Shown one piece after another: positions 33,848-43,124 of a stretch of DNA of 64,000 nt (position 1 is the stretch's first letter; each line of letters opens with the position of its first letter). Source of the stretch: Stenotrophomonas bentonitica (GTDB taxonomy: Bacteria > Pseudomonadota > Gammaproteobacteria > Xanthomonadales > Xanthomonadaceae). A model generated the notes under the pieces. That model made no database searches. It worked only from the letters and a program-made list of their open reading frames with translations, and had not been told where the DNA came from. The DNA lies in assembly GCF_013185915.1 (NCBI RefSeq), contig NZ_JAAZUH010000003.1:248001-312000 (forward strand), written 5' to 3'. A program made the position numbers and the translations under genes.

Positions 33848-34849
33848 ATGGCCGAGAACAAACCCACCGTCATCGTCCGCAAGGTCAAGAAGGCCGGGCA
33901 TGGCGCGCACCACGGCGGCGCCTGGAAGGTGGCCTACGCCGACTTCGTGACCGCGATGATGGCGTTCTTCCTGGTGCTGTGGCTGATGGCGGCCACCACC
34001 AAGCCCGAGCGCGCCGCCATTTCCGAATACTTCCGCAATCCCAGCCCGCTCACCGGTCAGAGCTCCACGCCCGCCCCGGGCATGGCCGGCCCGGGCGGCG
34101 CCAGCACCTCGATGATCAAGCTGGGCGGCGCCACCGACGTCTCGCGCGGCACCAGCAACGACCCGTTCCAGAACCAGCAGGCCGAACGTCCGGTGCCGCA
34201 GCAAGACGAGCGCGAGCGTGAGAAGAAGCAGCTGGAAGTGCTGAAGCAGGAGCTGGAAGAGGCGATCAGCAAGAGCCAGGCGCTGGAGCCGTTCAAGGAC
34301 CAGCTGCTGCTGGACCTGACCCCGGAAGGCCTGCGCATCCAGATCGTGGACAAGCAGAACCGGCCGATGTTCGACGTGGGCAGCGCGGCGCTGAAGGGCT
34401 ACACCCGCGACATCCTTCGCGAGCTCTCGCAGTTCATCAACCACGTGCCGAACCGGATCAGCATTACCGGCCACACCGACATCACTGCGTACAACGCCGC
34501 GCACGGCTACAGCAACTGGGAGCTCAGCGCCGACCGCGCCAACGCCGCCCGGCGTGCGCTGCTGGACGGCGGAATGGCCGACGAGAAGGTCACCCGCGTG
34601 GTCGGCCTGTCGTCCTCGGTGCTGTTCGACAAGACCCAGCCGGACAACCCGATCAACCGCCGGATCAGCATCGTGGTGATGACCAAGGCCGCCGAAGCCG
34701 CCGCCCTGGCCGGTTCCGGGCAGGAAGTAGCGCTCTCGCCCACCGTGCAGGATGCCGACATCCACGCCACCCAGGGCGCCCCGGCCATCGTTCCGGTCCC
34801 GGCACCCACTTCAGCCCCGGCCGCAGCCCCGGCTACCGCCTCGCCCTGA
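33848..34849 (+). CDS. motB: Flagellar motor stator protein MotB
   Basis: 333 residues. N-terminal single membrane helix (about 30-48) with the proton-carrying Asp in AYADFVTAMMAFFLVLW; a linker; an OmpA-like peptidoglycan-binding domain (FDVGSAALKGYTRDIL, ITGHTDITAY, NWELSADRANAARRAL, NRRISIVV). The C-terminal 60 residues are an Ala/Pro-rich tail beyond the E. coli length. Starts 10 bp after motA. Confidence 0.94.
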   Translation: MAENKPTVIVRKVKKAGHGAHHGGAWKVAYADFVTAMMAFFLVLWLMAATTKPERAAISEYFRNPSPLTGQSSTPAPGMAGPGGASTSMIKLGGATDVSRGTSNDPFQNQQAERPVPQQDEREREKKQLEVLKQELEEAISKSQALEPFKDQLLLDLTPEGLRIQIVDKQNRPMFDVGSAALKGYTRDILRELSQFINHVPNRISITGHTDITAYNAAHGYSNWELSADRANAARRALLDGGMADEKVTRVVGLSSSVLFDKTQPDNPINRRISIVVMTKAAEAAALAGSGQEVALSPTVQDADIHATQGAPAIVPVPAPTSAPAAAPATASP

Positions 34850-34880
34850 GGCGGCAGCCCCGGCCAATGGTCCACCGCCG

Positions 34881-34905
34881 GTAGGGTCGCGCCCCAGCCG
34901 ACCGC
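34881..34905 (+). repeat. Single GTAG REP, variant of the 'ggtcgcatcccgatcgacc' class
   Basis: GTAG followed by ggtcgcgccccagccgacc, an imperfect palindrome, 31 bp after motB. It is the only unpaired member of its class in the window. Confidence 0.65.
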
Positions 34906-35002
34906 ACGCGCACCCGGCAACGCTCGATTCCGGCATGAAAACGCCCGGAAACGGCTGTGGCCTCTACAATGGGTCCTTTCCGATCCAGAACGAACGAACC
35001 CC

Positions 35003-35491
35003 ATGTCCAAGCTCTCCAAAGCCAAGCGCGACAAGCGCAAGAAGCTCCAGCCGAAGCGCCCGATCAACCGCCTCAACGCCCAGCAGCCGGTGCAGAACCA
35101 TGCCGTGCTGACCAACGAAGAGGGCCAGGTCGTCGCCGCGATCGGCCTGCAGGGCACCGAATGGCTGCTGGCCATTGGCGGCCAGACCATGGGCAACGCC
35201 GACAACCCGGTGCCGATGCTGGCCATGCTCAAGCACCTCTCCAACGTGCAGGAAAAGGAAGGCCGCAAGGTCACCCTGGAATACTCGACCCAGCTGCAGC
35301 AGCTGATCGACGACCTCGCCGCCGATGAAGGCAAGACCGCCGACGAGTACCTGGCGCAGCTGGTCTCCGAGTTCGAAGGCGTGGAAGAGGCGGAAGGCGA
35401 AGAAGGCGAAACCGCTGAAACCGCCGCCGAAGACGCCCCGGCTGACGCCGAGGCCACCCCGGCCGCCAGCGACGACAAGCCGCAGGCCTGA
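35003..35491 (+). CDS. Conserved protein of unknown function, basic N-terminus and acidic C-terminus
   Basis: 162 residues. The first 25 are strongly basic (KAKRDKRKKLQPKRP), the middle (VVAAIGLQGTEWLLAIGGQTMGNADNPVPMLAMLKHL) looks folded, and the last 45 are Glu/Asp/Ala-rich. No signal peptide. I know no named domain. A perfect TACAAT (34965-34970) lies 32 bp upstream but without a convincing -35. Confidence 0.75.
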   Translation: MSKLSKAKRDKRKKLQPKRPINRLNAQQPVQNHAVLTNEEGQVVAAIGLQGTEWLLAIGGQTMGNADNPVPMLAMLKHLSNVQEKEGRKVTLEYSTQLQQLIDDLAADEGKTADEYLAQLVSEFEGVEEAEGEEGETAETAAEDAPADAEATPAASDDKPQA

Positions 35492-35505
35492 GCCACGGCG
35501 ACCCG

Positions 35506-35787
35506 GTGACGGTCTATATCGACGATGCAGTACACCCCTGGCGCGACGAGCGTTGGGCGCATCTGATGGCCGACACCCTGCCCGAGCTGCACGCCATGGC
35601 GGCGCAGCTCGGGATTCCCCGGCGGGCCTTCCAGAACCGCCGCAGCGGCGCGCATTACGACGTGCCGGCCCCGTTACGCGAGAAGGCGATTGCATTGGGT
35701 GCCAAGGCGATTTCGCGGCACACCGACAGAGCGCTGGTGAAAGCGGTAATCGCCAACGCGAGATCGCAGTACACCGAACCGGCGTAG
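35506..35787 (+). CDS. DUF4031-family protein
   Basis: 93 residues from a GTG start. MTVYIDDAVHPWRDERWAHLMADT, ELHAMAAQLGIPRRAFQ, HYDVP and ALGAKAI match DUF4031, small proteins of unknown function. It begins 14 bp after the preceding stop, so it is probably co-transcribed. The stop TAG (35785-35787) is part of the GTAG head of a SMAG element. Confidence 0.85.
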   Translation: MTVYIDDAVHPWRDERWAHLMADTLPELHAMAAQLGIPRRAFQNRRSGAHYDVPAPLREKAIALGAKAISRHTDRALVKAVIANARSQYTEPA

Positions 35788-35853
35788 TGCCGGCCGCCGG
35801 CCGGCTCCTCGCGATGCCGCCACCATGCAGAGCCGGCCGGCGGCCGGCACTAC
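35784..35853. repeat. SMAG (GTAG) REP pair, 'tgccggccgccggccggc' class
   Basis: Forward copy 35784-35808 and reverse copy 35831-35853, GTAG heads outward, separated by 22 bp. Together they can form a hairpin between convergent genes. The first head supplies the DUF4031 stop codon. Confidence 0.85.
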
Positions 35854-35869
35854 GGATTTCGAGCGTCGG

Positions 35870-36412
35870 TCAGAACGGATCGGAACCCGGCCGCACTTCC
35901 ACGCCCAGCAACGAACACAGCGCCAGCATGGCGTCGTCGTCGCGGCTCAGCGCCATCCAGCCGGCCAGGCCGCCGTTGCCGGTGTCCACGCTCCACAGCG
36001 AGTAATTGTGCTCGCGCAGCCGGTCGTACGCGGTCGCCATCAACATCGGTGCGTCCACGTCGGCGGCGAAATCCTCGTCATCCAGATCGCCACCCCAGTC
36101 CACCTGCACGTTGAAGCGCGCCGAAAGCTCGTTCACCGCCGACACCAGCGCGTCGGCATCGTCGCGTTCCACTTCGAAGCCCGACTGCCAGGCGATGGCG
36201 GTCATCAGCGGCTCCAGCCACTCCGCCTCCTCGTCGACCTCCTGGCCGCTCTCCAGCAGCGCTTCGCGCCAGCGGTTGAACTGCTGCAGGCCCAGTTCCT
36301 CGTCGCCCGGGTTGATCAGCACGAACAGGTTCCAGATCCGCGCCTCGAAGTCGTCTTCGTCGAAATCGCGCTCGTCTTCTTCGAAGTCGAAATAATCGCT
36401 GTTGTCGGGCAT
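35870..36412 (-). CDS. Acidic conserved protein, possibly DUF6630
   Basis: 180 residues, about a quarter Asp/Glu. DYFDFEEDERDFDEDDFE at the start, a helical middle with GLQQFNRWREALLESG, and a C-terminal NYSLWSVDTGNGGLAGWMALSRDDDAMLALCSLLGVEV that recalls the DUF6630 family. Cytosolic, function unknown. Family name is from memory. Confidence 0.7.
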   Translation of the reverse strand: MPDNSDYFDFEEDERDFDEDDFEARIWNLFVLINPGDEELGLQQFNRWREALLESGQEVDEEAEWLEPLMTAIAWQSGFEVERDDADALVSAVNELSARFNVQVDWGGDLDDEDFAADVDAPMLMATAYDRLREHNYSLWSVDTGNGGLAGWMALSRDDDAMLALCSLLGVEVRPGSDPF

Positions 36413-36548
36413 GACCGGTATTCCTGGAGACAGGCAGGCATTCTGCCGTGGCCGGGCGTTGGCAGGAAGCGAAATTCGGCCCCGGCGGCGACTCGGTTTA
36501 TCCTGTGCGCCTGAAGACGGCCGTGGTGGCCCTCAACGACCGATACCC

Positions 36549-36800
36549 ATGAGCGATACCCCTCCCGACCACCTGGCGATCAACCCGGCCAGCCCCTTCC
36601 ACGATGCCGCAGCGCTGGAGCGCGGCGTGGGCATCCGCTTCAACAATGTCGAACGCGACAACGTTGAGGAGTATTCGGTCAGCGAAGGCTGGATCCGCGT
36701 GCAGGCCGGCAAGGCCCGCGACCGCCGCGGCAACCCGATGACCATCAAGGTCAAGGGGACGGTGGTGGCGTATTACCTCGATCAGAAGCCGGCGGAATAA
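36549..36800 (+). CDS. DUF3297-family protein
   Basis: 83 residues from the ATG at 36549. HLAINPASPFHD, GVGIRFN, NVEEYSVSEGWIRV and GNPMTIKVKGTVVAYY match DUF3297, small cytosolic proteins of unknown function often mislabelled as glutathione peroxidase. Longer in-frame starts extend into the divergent gene's promoter and are rejected. Confidence 0.85.
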   Translation: MSDTPPDHLAINPASPFHDAAALERGVGIRFNNVERDNVEEYSVSEGWIRVQAGKARDRRGNPMTIKVKGTVVAYYLDQKPAE

Positions 36801-36867
36801 CCGGCCGGGTGCCCCGGGCACGCGTGGACGACCCTGCGGCCGTCCACAGTGCGATGTGGCTTCATCG

Positions 36868-37010
36868 GTAGGGTCGGTTCCCGAACGACCGCAAGTACGC
36901 GATCAACGTTCGTTGACGCATGGACCGCAAACGAAGGCGCGTTTCCGTTCGAGGTCATGCGTCCCAGAGCCGATCACCATTATCGGCGGTCGTTCGGGAA
37001 CCGACCCTAC
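36868..37010. repeat. GTAG REP pair, 'ggtcggttcccgaacgacc' class
   Basis: Forward copy 36868-36892 and reverse copy 36986-37010, 93 bp apart, heads outward. They account for most of the 249-bp gap between DUF3297 and the convergent antiporter gene. Confidence 0.75.
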
Positions 37011-37049
37011 CGATGAATCGCCCGGAATCAGGCCCCGTTGGCAGCGTCG

Positions 37050-38693
37050 TCAATCCCGCTGCCGGGTCTCCAGCAGGTCCAGGTTGCGGATCAATTTCCG
37101 CGATATCTCATCGGAAATCCTGCCGCGCCGGGTCAGCCGGAACAATTCTTCGCGCTCGGCGGTCAGCCCGGCGCTGCGTAGCTGCCGATACCCTTGCTCC
37201 ATCCTGCGCACCTTTTCCGGGTCCGCATCCGGGCCGTCATCCTTCTCCAACACGCGCTGGTACAACAGGCTCACCCGCGACGCCGCGTCGTTGTACAGCT
37301 GCACGTTGTCGGTGGTCTGGTTCTGCACCAGCTGCTGGCGCATGCGCTCCACCCCGGCCAGGGCCGCCTTCGAGGCCAGCCGCCGCGCCAGGTCTTCTTC
37401 CTTGCGCTCACCCGAATCGGCCGGCAGTTCCAGCCCCTTCAACAAGCGCGGCAACGCCACGCTGGCGCCGACCAGCGACACCAGGATCACCGCCGCCGCC
37501 AGGAAGATCACCAGGTCGCGCGCCGGGAACGCCGTGCCATCCGGCAGGAATAGCGGCAGGGTCAACACACCGGCCAGCGTGATCGCACCGCGCACGCCGG
37601 CCAGCGAAGTAGCCACCACGATCCGCCACGAGGTGCCCTGCCTGGCTTCGCCCCGGTGCCGCGCGCGCAGCAGGCTCCAGCGCAGCGACAGGTACACCCA
37701 GGCCAAGCGCAGCAGCACCAGCGCCAGGTTGATCACCACCACATACACAAGCAGCCACCACGCGCTGTGGTGGCCGCTTTCGCTCACCGTGGTCATCGCG
37801 CGGTCCACAATGCCCGGCAGCTGCTCGCCCAGAAGCACGAACATGATGCCGTTGAAGGCGAACTGCAGCATGTTCCATACCGCCATGCGCTGCACGCGCA
37901 TGCTGCCGGAGACACGGCCGGTCAGCTCCACGTAGCTCATGGTGACACCCGCCGCCACGGCAGCCAGGATGCCCGAGGCATTGGCCTCTTCGGCCAGCAG
38001 ATACGCCGCGAACGGGATCAGCAGGTTGACCAGCATCGCCGCGCCGGGCTCTTCGCCGAAGCGCCGCCACAGCCAGCGCTGGAAGGTGGACACGCCGAGC
38101 GTGACCGCCACGCCGATCGCCAGCCCGGCCACCGCCACCCACAGGAAGGTCAGCGAGGCGTCGGCCAGCGAGAACGCGCCGGTCATCACCGCTGCCACCG
38201 CGAAGCGGAAACAGACCAGGCCCGAGGCATCGTTCAACAGCGACTCGCCTTCCAGGATGTGCATCAGGCGCTTGGGGATCGGCGCGCTCTTGGCGATCGA
38301 GCTGACCGCCACCGGGTCGGTCGGTGAAATGATCGCGGCCAGCGCGAAGGCCACGCCCAGCGGCATCACCGGAATCATCCAGTGGATCAGCAGGCCGGCA
38401 CCGAGCACGGTGAACACCACCAGCCCGAACGCCAGCTCCAGGATCACGCCCTTGTCGCGGAACAGGCCCTGCTTGGGAATGCGCCAGCCGTCCAGGAACA
38501 GCAGCGGCGGCAGGAACAGCAGGAAGAACATCTCCGGTTCCAGCGCGTGGCCACGGTTGAACACCCCGGCGATCACCGCGCCCAGCCCGATCTGCACCAG
38601 AGGCAGCGGCACCGACAACGGCAGCACCCTTACCAGGTAGCCGCTGGCGACTACCGCCACCAGCATCGCGAGGACGACTTCAATCGTATGCAT
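37050..38693 (-). CDS. Na+/H+ antiporter, CPA1 family
   Basis: 547 residues. About twelve membrane helices. The ion-binding region IISPTDPVAVSSIAK and the EGESLLNDASGLVCFR helix are CPA1 hallmarks; GRVSGSMRVQRMAVWNMLQFAFNGIMFVLLGEQLPG follows. The C-terminal 130 residues are cytoplasmic and rich in charged helices (LLYQRVLEKDDGPDADPEKVRRMEQGY). It is the YjcE/NhaP-like bacterial subgroup. Monocistronic. Confidence 0.9.
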   Translation of the reverse strand: MHTIEVVLAMLVAVVASGYLVRVLPLSVPLPLVQIGLGAVIAGVFNRGHALEPEMFFLLFLPPLLFLDGWRIPKQGLFRDKGVILELAFGLVVFTVLGAGLLIHWMIPVMPLGVAFALAAIISPTDPVAVSSIAKSAPIPKRLMHILEGESLLNDASGLVCFRFAVAAVMTGAFSLADASLTFLWVAVAGLAIGVAVTLGVSTFQRWLWRRFGEEPGAAMLVNLLIPFAAYLLAEEANASGILAAVAAGVTMSYVELTGRVSGSMRVQRMAVWNMLQFAFNGIMFVLLGEQLPGIVDRAMTTVSESGHHSAWWLLVYVVVINLALVLLRLAWVYLSLRWSLLRARHRGEARQGTSWRIVVATSLAGVRGAITLAGVLTLPLFLPDGTAFPARDLVIFLAAAVILVSLVGASVALPRLLKGLELPADSGERKEEDLARRLASKAALAGVERMRQQLVQNQTTDNVQLYNDAASRVSLLYQRVLEKDDGPDADPEKVRRMEQGYRQLRSAGLTAEREELFRLTRRGRISDEISRKLIRNLDLLETRQRD

Positions 38694-38764
38694 GCATTTT
38701 CCAGAAAGCCTGGAAAAAAATTACCACACCCATCCGTAACCGCGTAGGACAAGCGCCCCGCGCG

Positions 38765-39559
38765 TCAGTGCGCGGGGCCGTCGAAGCGGTAGATGTCCAT
38801 GGCCAGCATGCCGGCGTCGATACCCGCGTCGATGCGCTGCGCGCCGAGCGCATCGCCACCGGCCGCGCCGAGTGCGAAGTGCAGCGGCTGGAAGTGCTCG
38901 TCGGTCGGATGCGCACGCTCGGCATACGGCGCCTGCCGGCGGTAATCGAGCAGTGCGGCGCTGTCGTCGGCCTGCAGGCGCTGCTCCACCCATTCGATGA
39001 AGGGGCGCACATAAGGCGCCTCGCCACCGCTCTGGTACTCGCGGAAGTCGTGCAGGTTGTGGGTGATGCTGCCCGAGCCGACCAGCAGCACGCCCTGCTC
39101 GCGCAGCGGCGCCAGCGCGCGGCCCAGCGCGAACTGGTGGGCCGGCCCCTGCAGCGGCTGCAGCGCCAGCGGCACCACGGGAATGTCGGCCTGCGGGTAG
39201 AGCAGGCGCAGCGGCACCCAGGCGCCGTGGTCGAGGCCACGGGTGGGGTCCTGCAGCGTGGGCAGGCCGGCCTTGTCGAGGCGCTTGGCGATCTCGTCCG
39301 CCAGTGCCGGGTCGCCCGGCGCCGGGTACTGCAGGTCGAACAGCGCCTGCGGGAAACCGCCGAAATCATGGATGGTGGGCGGCTGCGGGTGCGCGCCCAC
39401 CACCGGCTGGCGGGTCAGCCAGTGCGCCGAGGCCATCACGATCGCGCGCGGGCGCGGAAGCTGCGCCGCCAGCTCGGCCAGGCGCACGCCCACCAGCCCC
39501 GGCTGCAGGGCGGTCATCGGCGAACCATGGGAGATGTACAGCGACGGCAGGCGGGTCAT
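38765..39559 (-). CDS. ygiD: LigB-type extradiol dioxygenase, YgiD-like
   Basis: 264 residues from the ATG at 39559, matching the family start. SLYISHGSPM, the metal-site segment DHGAWVPL and VGSGSITHNLHDF are the conserved motifs of the 4,5-DOPA dioxygenase/YgiD family. In vivo substrate unknown. An upstream extension to 39607 is not supported. Confidence 0.87.
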   Translation of the reverse strand: MTRLPSLYISHGSPMTALQPGLVGVRLAELAAQLPRPRAIVMASAHWLTRQPVVGAHPQPPTIHDFGGFPQALFDLQYPAPGDPALADEIAKRLDKAGLPTLQDPTRGLDHGAWVPLRLLYPQADIPVVPLALQPLQGPAHQFALGRALAPLREQGVLLVGSGSITHNLHDFREYQSGGEAPYVRPFIEWVEQRLQADDSAALLDYRRQAPYAERAHPTDEHFQPLHFALGAAGGDALGAQRIDAGIDAGMLAMDIYRFDGPAH

Positions 39560-39660
39560 GGCGGAGCTCCGGGGAATCCAGAGCCACAGGCTATTACCAA
39601 TATCCATGCAATTAAACGCCAGTGACGGCCTAGATTAGTTCCATGAACGGAACACTGACG

Positions 39661-39803
39661 GTAGGGTCGCATCCCAATCGACCGCCGATAACGGTGATCA
39701 CCCCATTGAGGCATGGACGTCTGACGGAGGCGCTTTTTCGACCAAGGTTCATGCCTCACCGTGCCGATCACCCGTACGTGCGGTCGATCGGGATGCGACC
39801 CTC
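39661..39803. repeat. GTAG REP pair, 'ggtcgcatcccgatcgacc' class
   Basis: Forward copy 39661-39685 (GTAG) and reverse copy about 39780-39803, whose head is mutated from CTAC to CTCC. They fill most of the gap between ygiD and the EAL protein; no gene is supported here. Confidence 0.75.
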
Positions 39804-39841
39804 CCAAATCGTGCCCCCAGCGGCTTGCCCCACCACAGCCA

Positions 39842-42790
39842 TCACACCGCAGCCAGCTCCAGCCGCCCGATCACGTCCACCAGCGGGGCCGGCCGGCCCA
39901 GCAGGTAGCCCTGCACCTGGTCGCAGCCGTGCGCGGCCAGCCACTCGTGCTGGCCCGGGGTTTCCACGCCTTCGGCGATCACGGTCAGGCCCATGCTGTG
40001 GCCCAGCGACAGCAGCGCGCGGCAGATGGAGGCATTGCGCGGGTTGGTTTCCACATCGGCCACGAAGCTGCGGTCGATCTTCAGGATGTCCAGCGGCAGG
40101 TGCTGCAGGTAGGACATGTTCGAGTAACCAGTGCCGAAGTCATCCAGCGAAATATGGATGCCCTGCTCGTGCATGCGCTGCATGGTCTGCTTGGCCTGGC
40201 CCGGCTTGCGCATCAGGCTGCTCTCGGTCAGCTCCACGTGCAGCGCGCCGCGCGCCAGCCCGAATTCCTGGCTGGCCCGCTGGAACTCGGCCACCAGGTC
40301 GCTGTTGAAGAACTGCACCGCCGACACGTTCACCGCGATCGGCAGGTCCCAGCCGGCGTCCACCAGCTGGCGCTGCGCGCGCGCCGCTTCACGGATCACC
40401 CAGCGCCCCAGTGCCAGGATCAAGCCGGTGTCTTCGCACACCTGGATGAACTCGCCCGGCGGAACGAAACTGCCGTCCGCCTGCGGCCAGCGCAGCAGCG
40501 CTTCCAGCGACGCCGGCGTGCCGTCGGCGGCGTGGCAGATCGGCTGGAAGTACAGTTCGAATTCGGCATCGATCGCGCTGTGGATGCGCCCGGCCAGGCG
40601 CAGGCGATCGGCCAGCCGCGAACTCACCGTGCTGTCGAACCAGGCAATCACGTTGCCCTCGTCGCGCGCCGCATGCGCGGCCTGCGCGGCCATGCCGATC
40701 ACCTGTTCGGCACTGACCACGTCGCCTTCGAACTTCACCGCCACGCCAATGCGCGGTTCGAACTGGTGCAGCCAGTCCTGCCCGCGCACCGGTTCTGAAA
40801 CGGTCTGCAGCAGCGTGTCCAGCGCGGTCTGGCGCTCGTGGTCGTCGCGGATGGCGAAGATGAAATCCTCGGCCGGCTGGAACGCCAGCAGGCCATAGCG
40901 CACGCCCAGTCCGCCCAGGCGCTTGGCCATGGCCTGCAGCACCACCTCGCCCACTTCGCGGCCCAGCGTGTCGGCCACCAGCTGCAGGCCACGGAACTGC
41001 ACATAGGCGATGGTGTAGCTGCCGCCTTCCTCGTCCAGCTGCGCGGCCAGCGCGCGCGTGTTGAGCAGGCCGGTGGCCGGGTTATGGGTGGCGTGGTAGG
41101 CCAGGTCGCGCTCATAGGCCATGCGGTCGCTGATGTCCTCGGCCAGCACCAGGCACGCCTCGCGCCCGTCGAAATCCAGCCGCGCCAGGTGCGCGCGCAC
41201 TTCGAACACGGTGCCGTCCTTGCGCCGGTGCAGGCGCACCCGGGCGTCCGGCAGGTCGCCATTGGCGGCGCTGGCGATGGCACCACGGATCTCTTCCCAG
41301 CCTTCGCGCGGGCGGATGTCGAGGATGCTCATGGCCAGGAATTCGTCGCGGCTGTAGCCGTACTGGCGCACCGCCGCTTCGTTCACTTCCAGGAAGCGCA
41401 GCGTGTCCGGGTCGAACACCCAGAACGGCGCCGGGTTGCGGTCGAACAGCAGGCGGAATTGGCGCTCGGCCTGCTGCGCGCGCGCCAGCGCCTGGACCCG
41501 CTCGCTCACGTCGGTGAGCGCGCCGATCATGCGCCGCTCCTGGTCGCCGCCACCGGCCAGCTGGCCGCGTGCCGACACCCAATGCGTGGTGCCGCCCGGC
41601 AGCACCACGCGGAACATTTCATCCAGCACGCTGTTGCCGGCAAAGGCGTGGTGGAACGCCTCCTGCAGGCGCGGCGCGTCTTCGTGGTGCACGCGCTGGA
41701 AGAATTCGGCCACCGGCAGCGAATCGATCGGAATGCCGAAGATCTCGCGGGCCAGCGGCGACCAGCGCAGCACGGCGGCGTCTTCGTCCACGGTCCAGGT
41801 GCAGATCTTGCCGACCTGGTGGGCCAGGCGCAGCTCGGCGTGGCCGGTGCGCAGCTCGGCGCTCATCGCGTCCTGGCGGCGGGTGGCGCGGTGCAGGCTG
41901 GTGTAGACCAGCGCGAACGCGCCCCAGTACAGCAGGAACAGGCCCACCGAGGCCTGCGCGTACGGCCACCACGGCGCCAGCACGTCCTGCCGGCCCAGCC
42001 CCGCATACACCGCCAGCGGGTACTCGGCCAGCGTGGTCAGGGTGGAAATGCGCTCCACCTTGTCGATCGGGCTGTATTCGATGCCCAGTGCAAGCACCGC
42101 ATCGCGCCCGATCAGGTCGCGCCGCTGCAGGTTGAACTGCTTGCCGGTCAGGCCTTCGTTGTCCGGGCTGCGCGCCAGCACATGGCCGCTCACGTCGCTG
42201 ATCGAGATCACCCCGTGGTAGCCGATGTCCAGCCCGCTGATGATCGACTGCAGCTCGCTGGTATGCATCCGCGCCAGCAGCCAGCGGTCTTCGCCCATGC
42301 GCAGCGCCAGCGGCAGCACCCAGCGCCGCATGCCCAGGTCCTGCGGCGGGCCCAGGTACAGCTGGCTGTCGGCACCGCGATGGTTTTCCACGATCCAAAG
42401 TGGAAGGGTCAGATCGCCGCCGCCGCTGGTCAGCGCGCGCCCGAACTGGTCCACCACCACGATGCTTTCCAGTTCGCCGTGGCGCTGCAGGACCCCGTCG
42501 ATGGAGTCATCCAAAAGGTCCGGCGCCTGCGTGGGCACGCTGTCGAACAGCTGCGCGCCGTCGGCGGCAATGCCGCGCATGGCGCGTTCCAGATTGCGCA
42601 GTTCCAGTCGCAGCAGGCGCTGCGAACCGGTTGCCAGCGCCGAGCTCTGCCGTTGCGCAGCGTCCTGCCGGCGCTGGAAGTCGTTGACCAGCATCACCAC
42701 CAGGCCCACGCCCAGCAGCAGGCCCATGCCGATGCCCAGCCAGACGATCGTGCGCAGCGGCCGCGCCATCGGCTGGCTCAGTGCGGGCAT
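39842..42790 (-). CDS. Membrane sensor phosphodiesterase: periplasmic sensor, PAS-PAS, degenerate GGDEF, EAL
   Basis: 982 residues. TM1 about 16-34, a periplasmic sensory domain (35-280) of Cache/CHASE type, TM2 about 287-305. Two PAS/PAC units follow (about 330-570). The GGDEF domain has P-A-E-D-F where the signature should be, so no cyclase activity is expected. The EAL domain is intact: SLEALLRW, NVSAVQF, ELTESSL, DDFGTGYSN, LKIDRSFV, AEGVET, QGYLLGRP. It should hydrolyse cyclic di-GMP, with the dead GGDEF as a possible GTP-sensing module. Confidence 0.9.
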   Translation of the reverse strand: MPALSQPMARPLRTIVWLGIGMGLLLGVGLVVMLVNDFQRRQDAAQRQSSALATGSQRLLRLELRNLERAMRGIAADGAQLFDSVPTQAPDLLDDSIDGVLQRHGELESIVVVDQFGRALTSGGGDLTLPLWIVENHRGADSQLYLGPPQDLGMRRWVLPLALRMGEDRWLLARMHTSELQSIISGLDIGYHGVISISDVSGHVLARSPDNEGLTGKQFNLQRRDLIGRDAVLALGIEYSPIDKVERISTLTTLAEYPLAVYAGLGRQDVLAPWWPYAQASVGLFLLYWGAFALVYTSLHRATRRQDAMSAELRTGHAELRLAHQVGKICTWTVDEDAAVLRWSPLAREIFGIPIDSLPVAEFFQRVHHEDAPRLQEAFHHAFAGNSVLDEMFRVVLPGGTTHWVSARGQLAGGGDQERRMIGALTDVSERVQALARAQQAERQFRLLFDRNPAPFWVFDPDTLRFLEVNEAAVRQYGYSRDEFLAMSILDIRPREGWEEIRGAIASAANGDLPDARVRLHRRKDGTVFEVRAHLARLDFDGREACLVLAEDISDRMAYERDLAYHATHNPATGLLNTRALAAQLDEEGGSYTIAYVQFRGLQLVADTLGREVGEVVLQAMAKRLGGLGVRYGLLAFQPAEDFIFAIRDDHERQTALDTLLQTVSEPVRGQDWLHQFEPRIGVAVKFEGDVVSAEQVIGMAAQAAHAARDEGNVIAWFDSTVSSRLADRLRLAGRIHSAIDAEFELYFQPICHAADGTPASLEALLRWPQADGSFVPPGEFIQVCEDTGLILALGRWVIREAARAQRQLVDAGWDLPIAVNVSAVQFFNSDLVAEFQRASQEFGLARGALHVELTESSLMRKPGQAKQTMQRMHEQGIHISLDDFGTGYSNMSYLQHLPLDILKIDRSFVADVETNPRNASICRALLSLGHSMGLTVIAEGVETPGQHEWLAAHGCDQVQGYLLGRPAPLVDVIGRLELAAV

Positions 42791-43124
42791 TGCATACCCC
42801 TACCAGCGTGACGGCCTGACTTCATGTAAACGCTTCCTGGTTTCCCCAACCTGAGCGGCCGACGTCGCAATTTCTTGACGCCCTGCGGACCCGTTCCCCA
42901 CGGGCCAGGCCTTGGCCCAGCGCCTTGGCCCCAGCATGCACGAGCCCGGGCGCCTCGGGAAGGGGGCGCCCCCCGGTACCTGGAGCCACTATTCGATGAA
43001 CGCGTCGCCACGCGCCCGGGCAGTGAAACACCGATGATCGGAACCTGTCTGGGGTAGCCGCAGGCACCCTCCCGCAGTGTCAGCGCGGATTAGACTTGCG
43101 GTTTCCCCGTTGCCTGAGAAGTCC
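42791..43124. other. 334-bp gap before the M13 peptidase; no gene seen
   Basis: Divergent intergenic region. It holds a 7-bp hairpin gggcgcc/ggcgccc (42948-42954 with 42965-42971) in a very G+C-rich stretch, and TAGACT (43091-43096) 29 bp before the peptidase ATG as a possible -10. No supported ORF, tRNA or riboswitch motif. Confidence 0.5.

Noticed and set aside
34965..34970. Promoter of the 35.0-kb gene (TACAAT)
   Set aside because: The -10 is perfect but no -35 is found at 16-18 bp; kept only as a remark.
39643..40308. Open frame across the REP pair at 39.7 kb
   Set aside because: It runs through repeat DNA and the antisense of the EAL gene, and has no conserved content.
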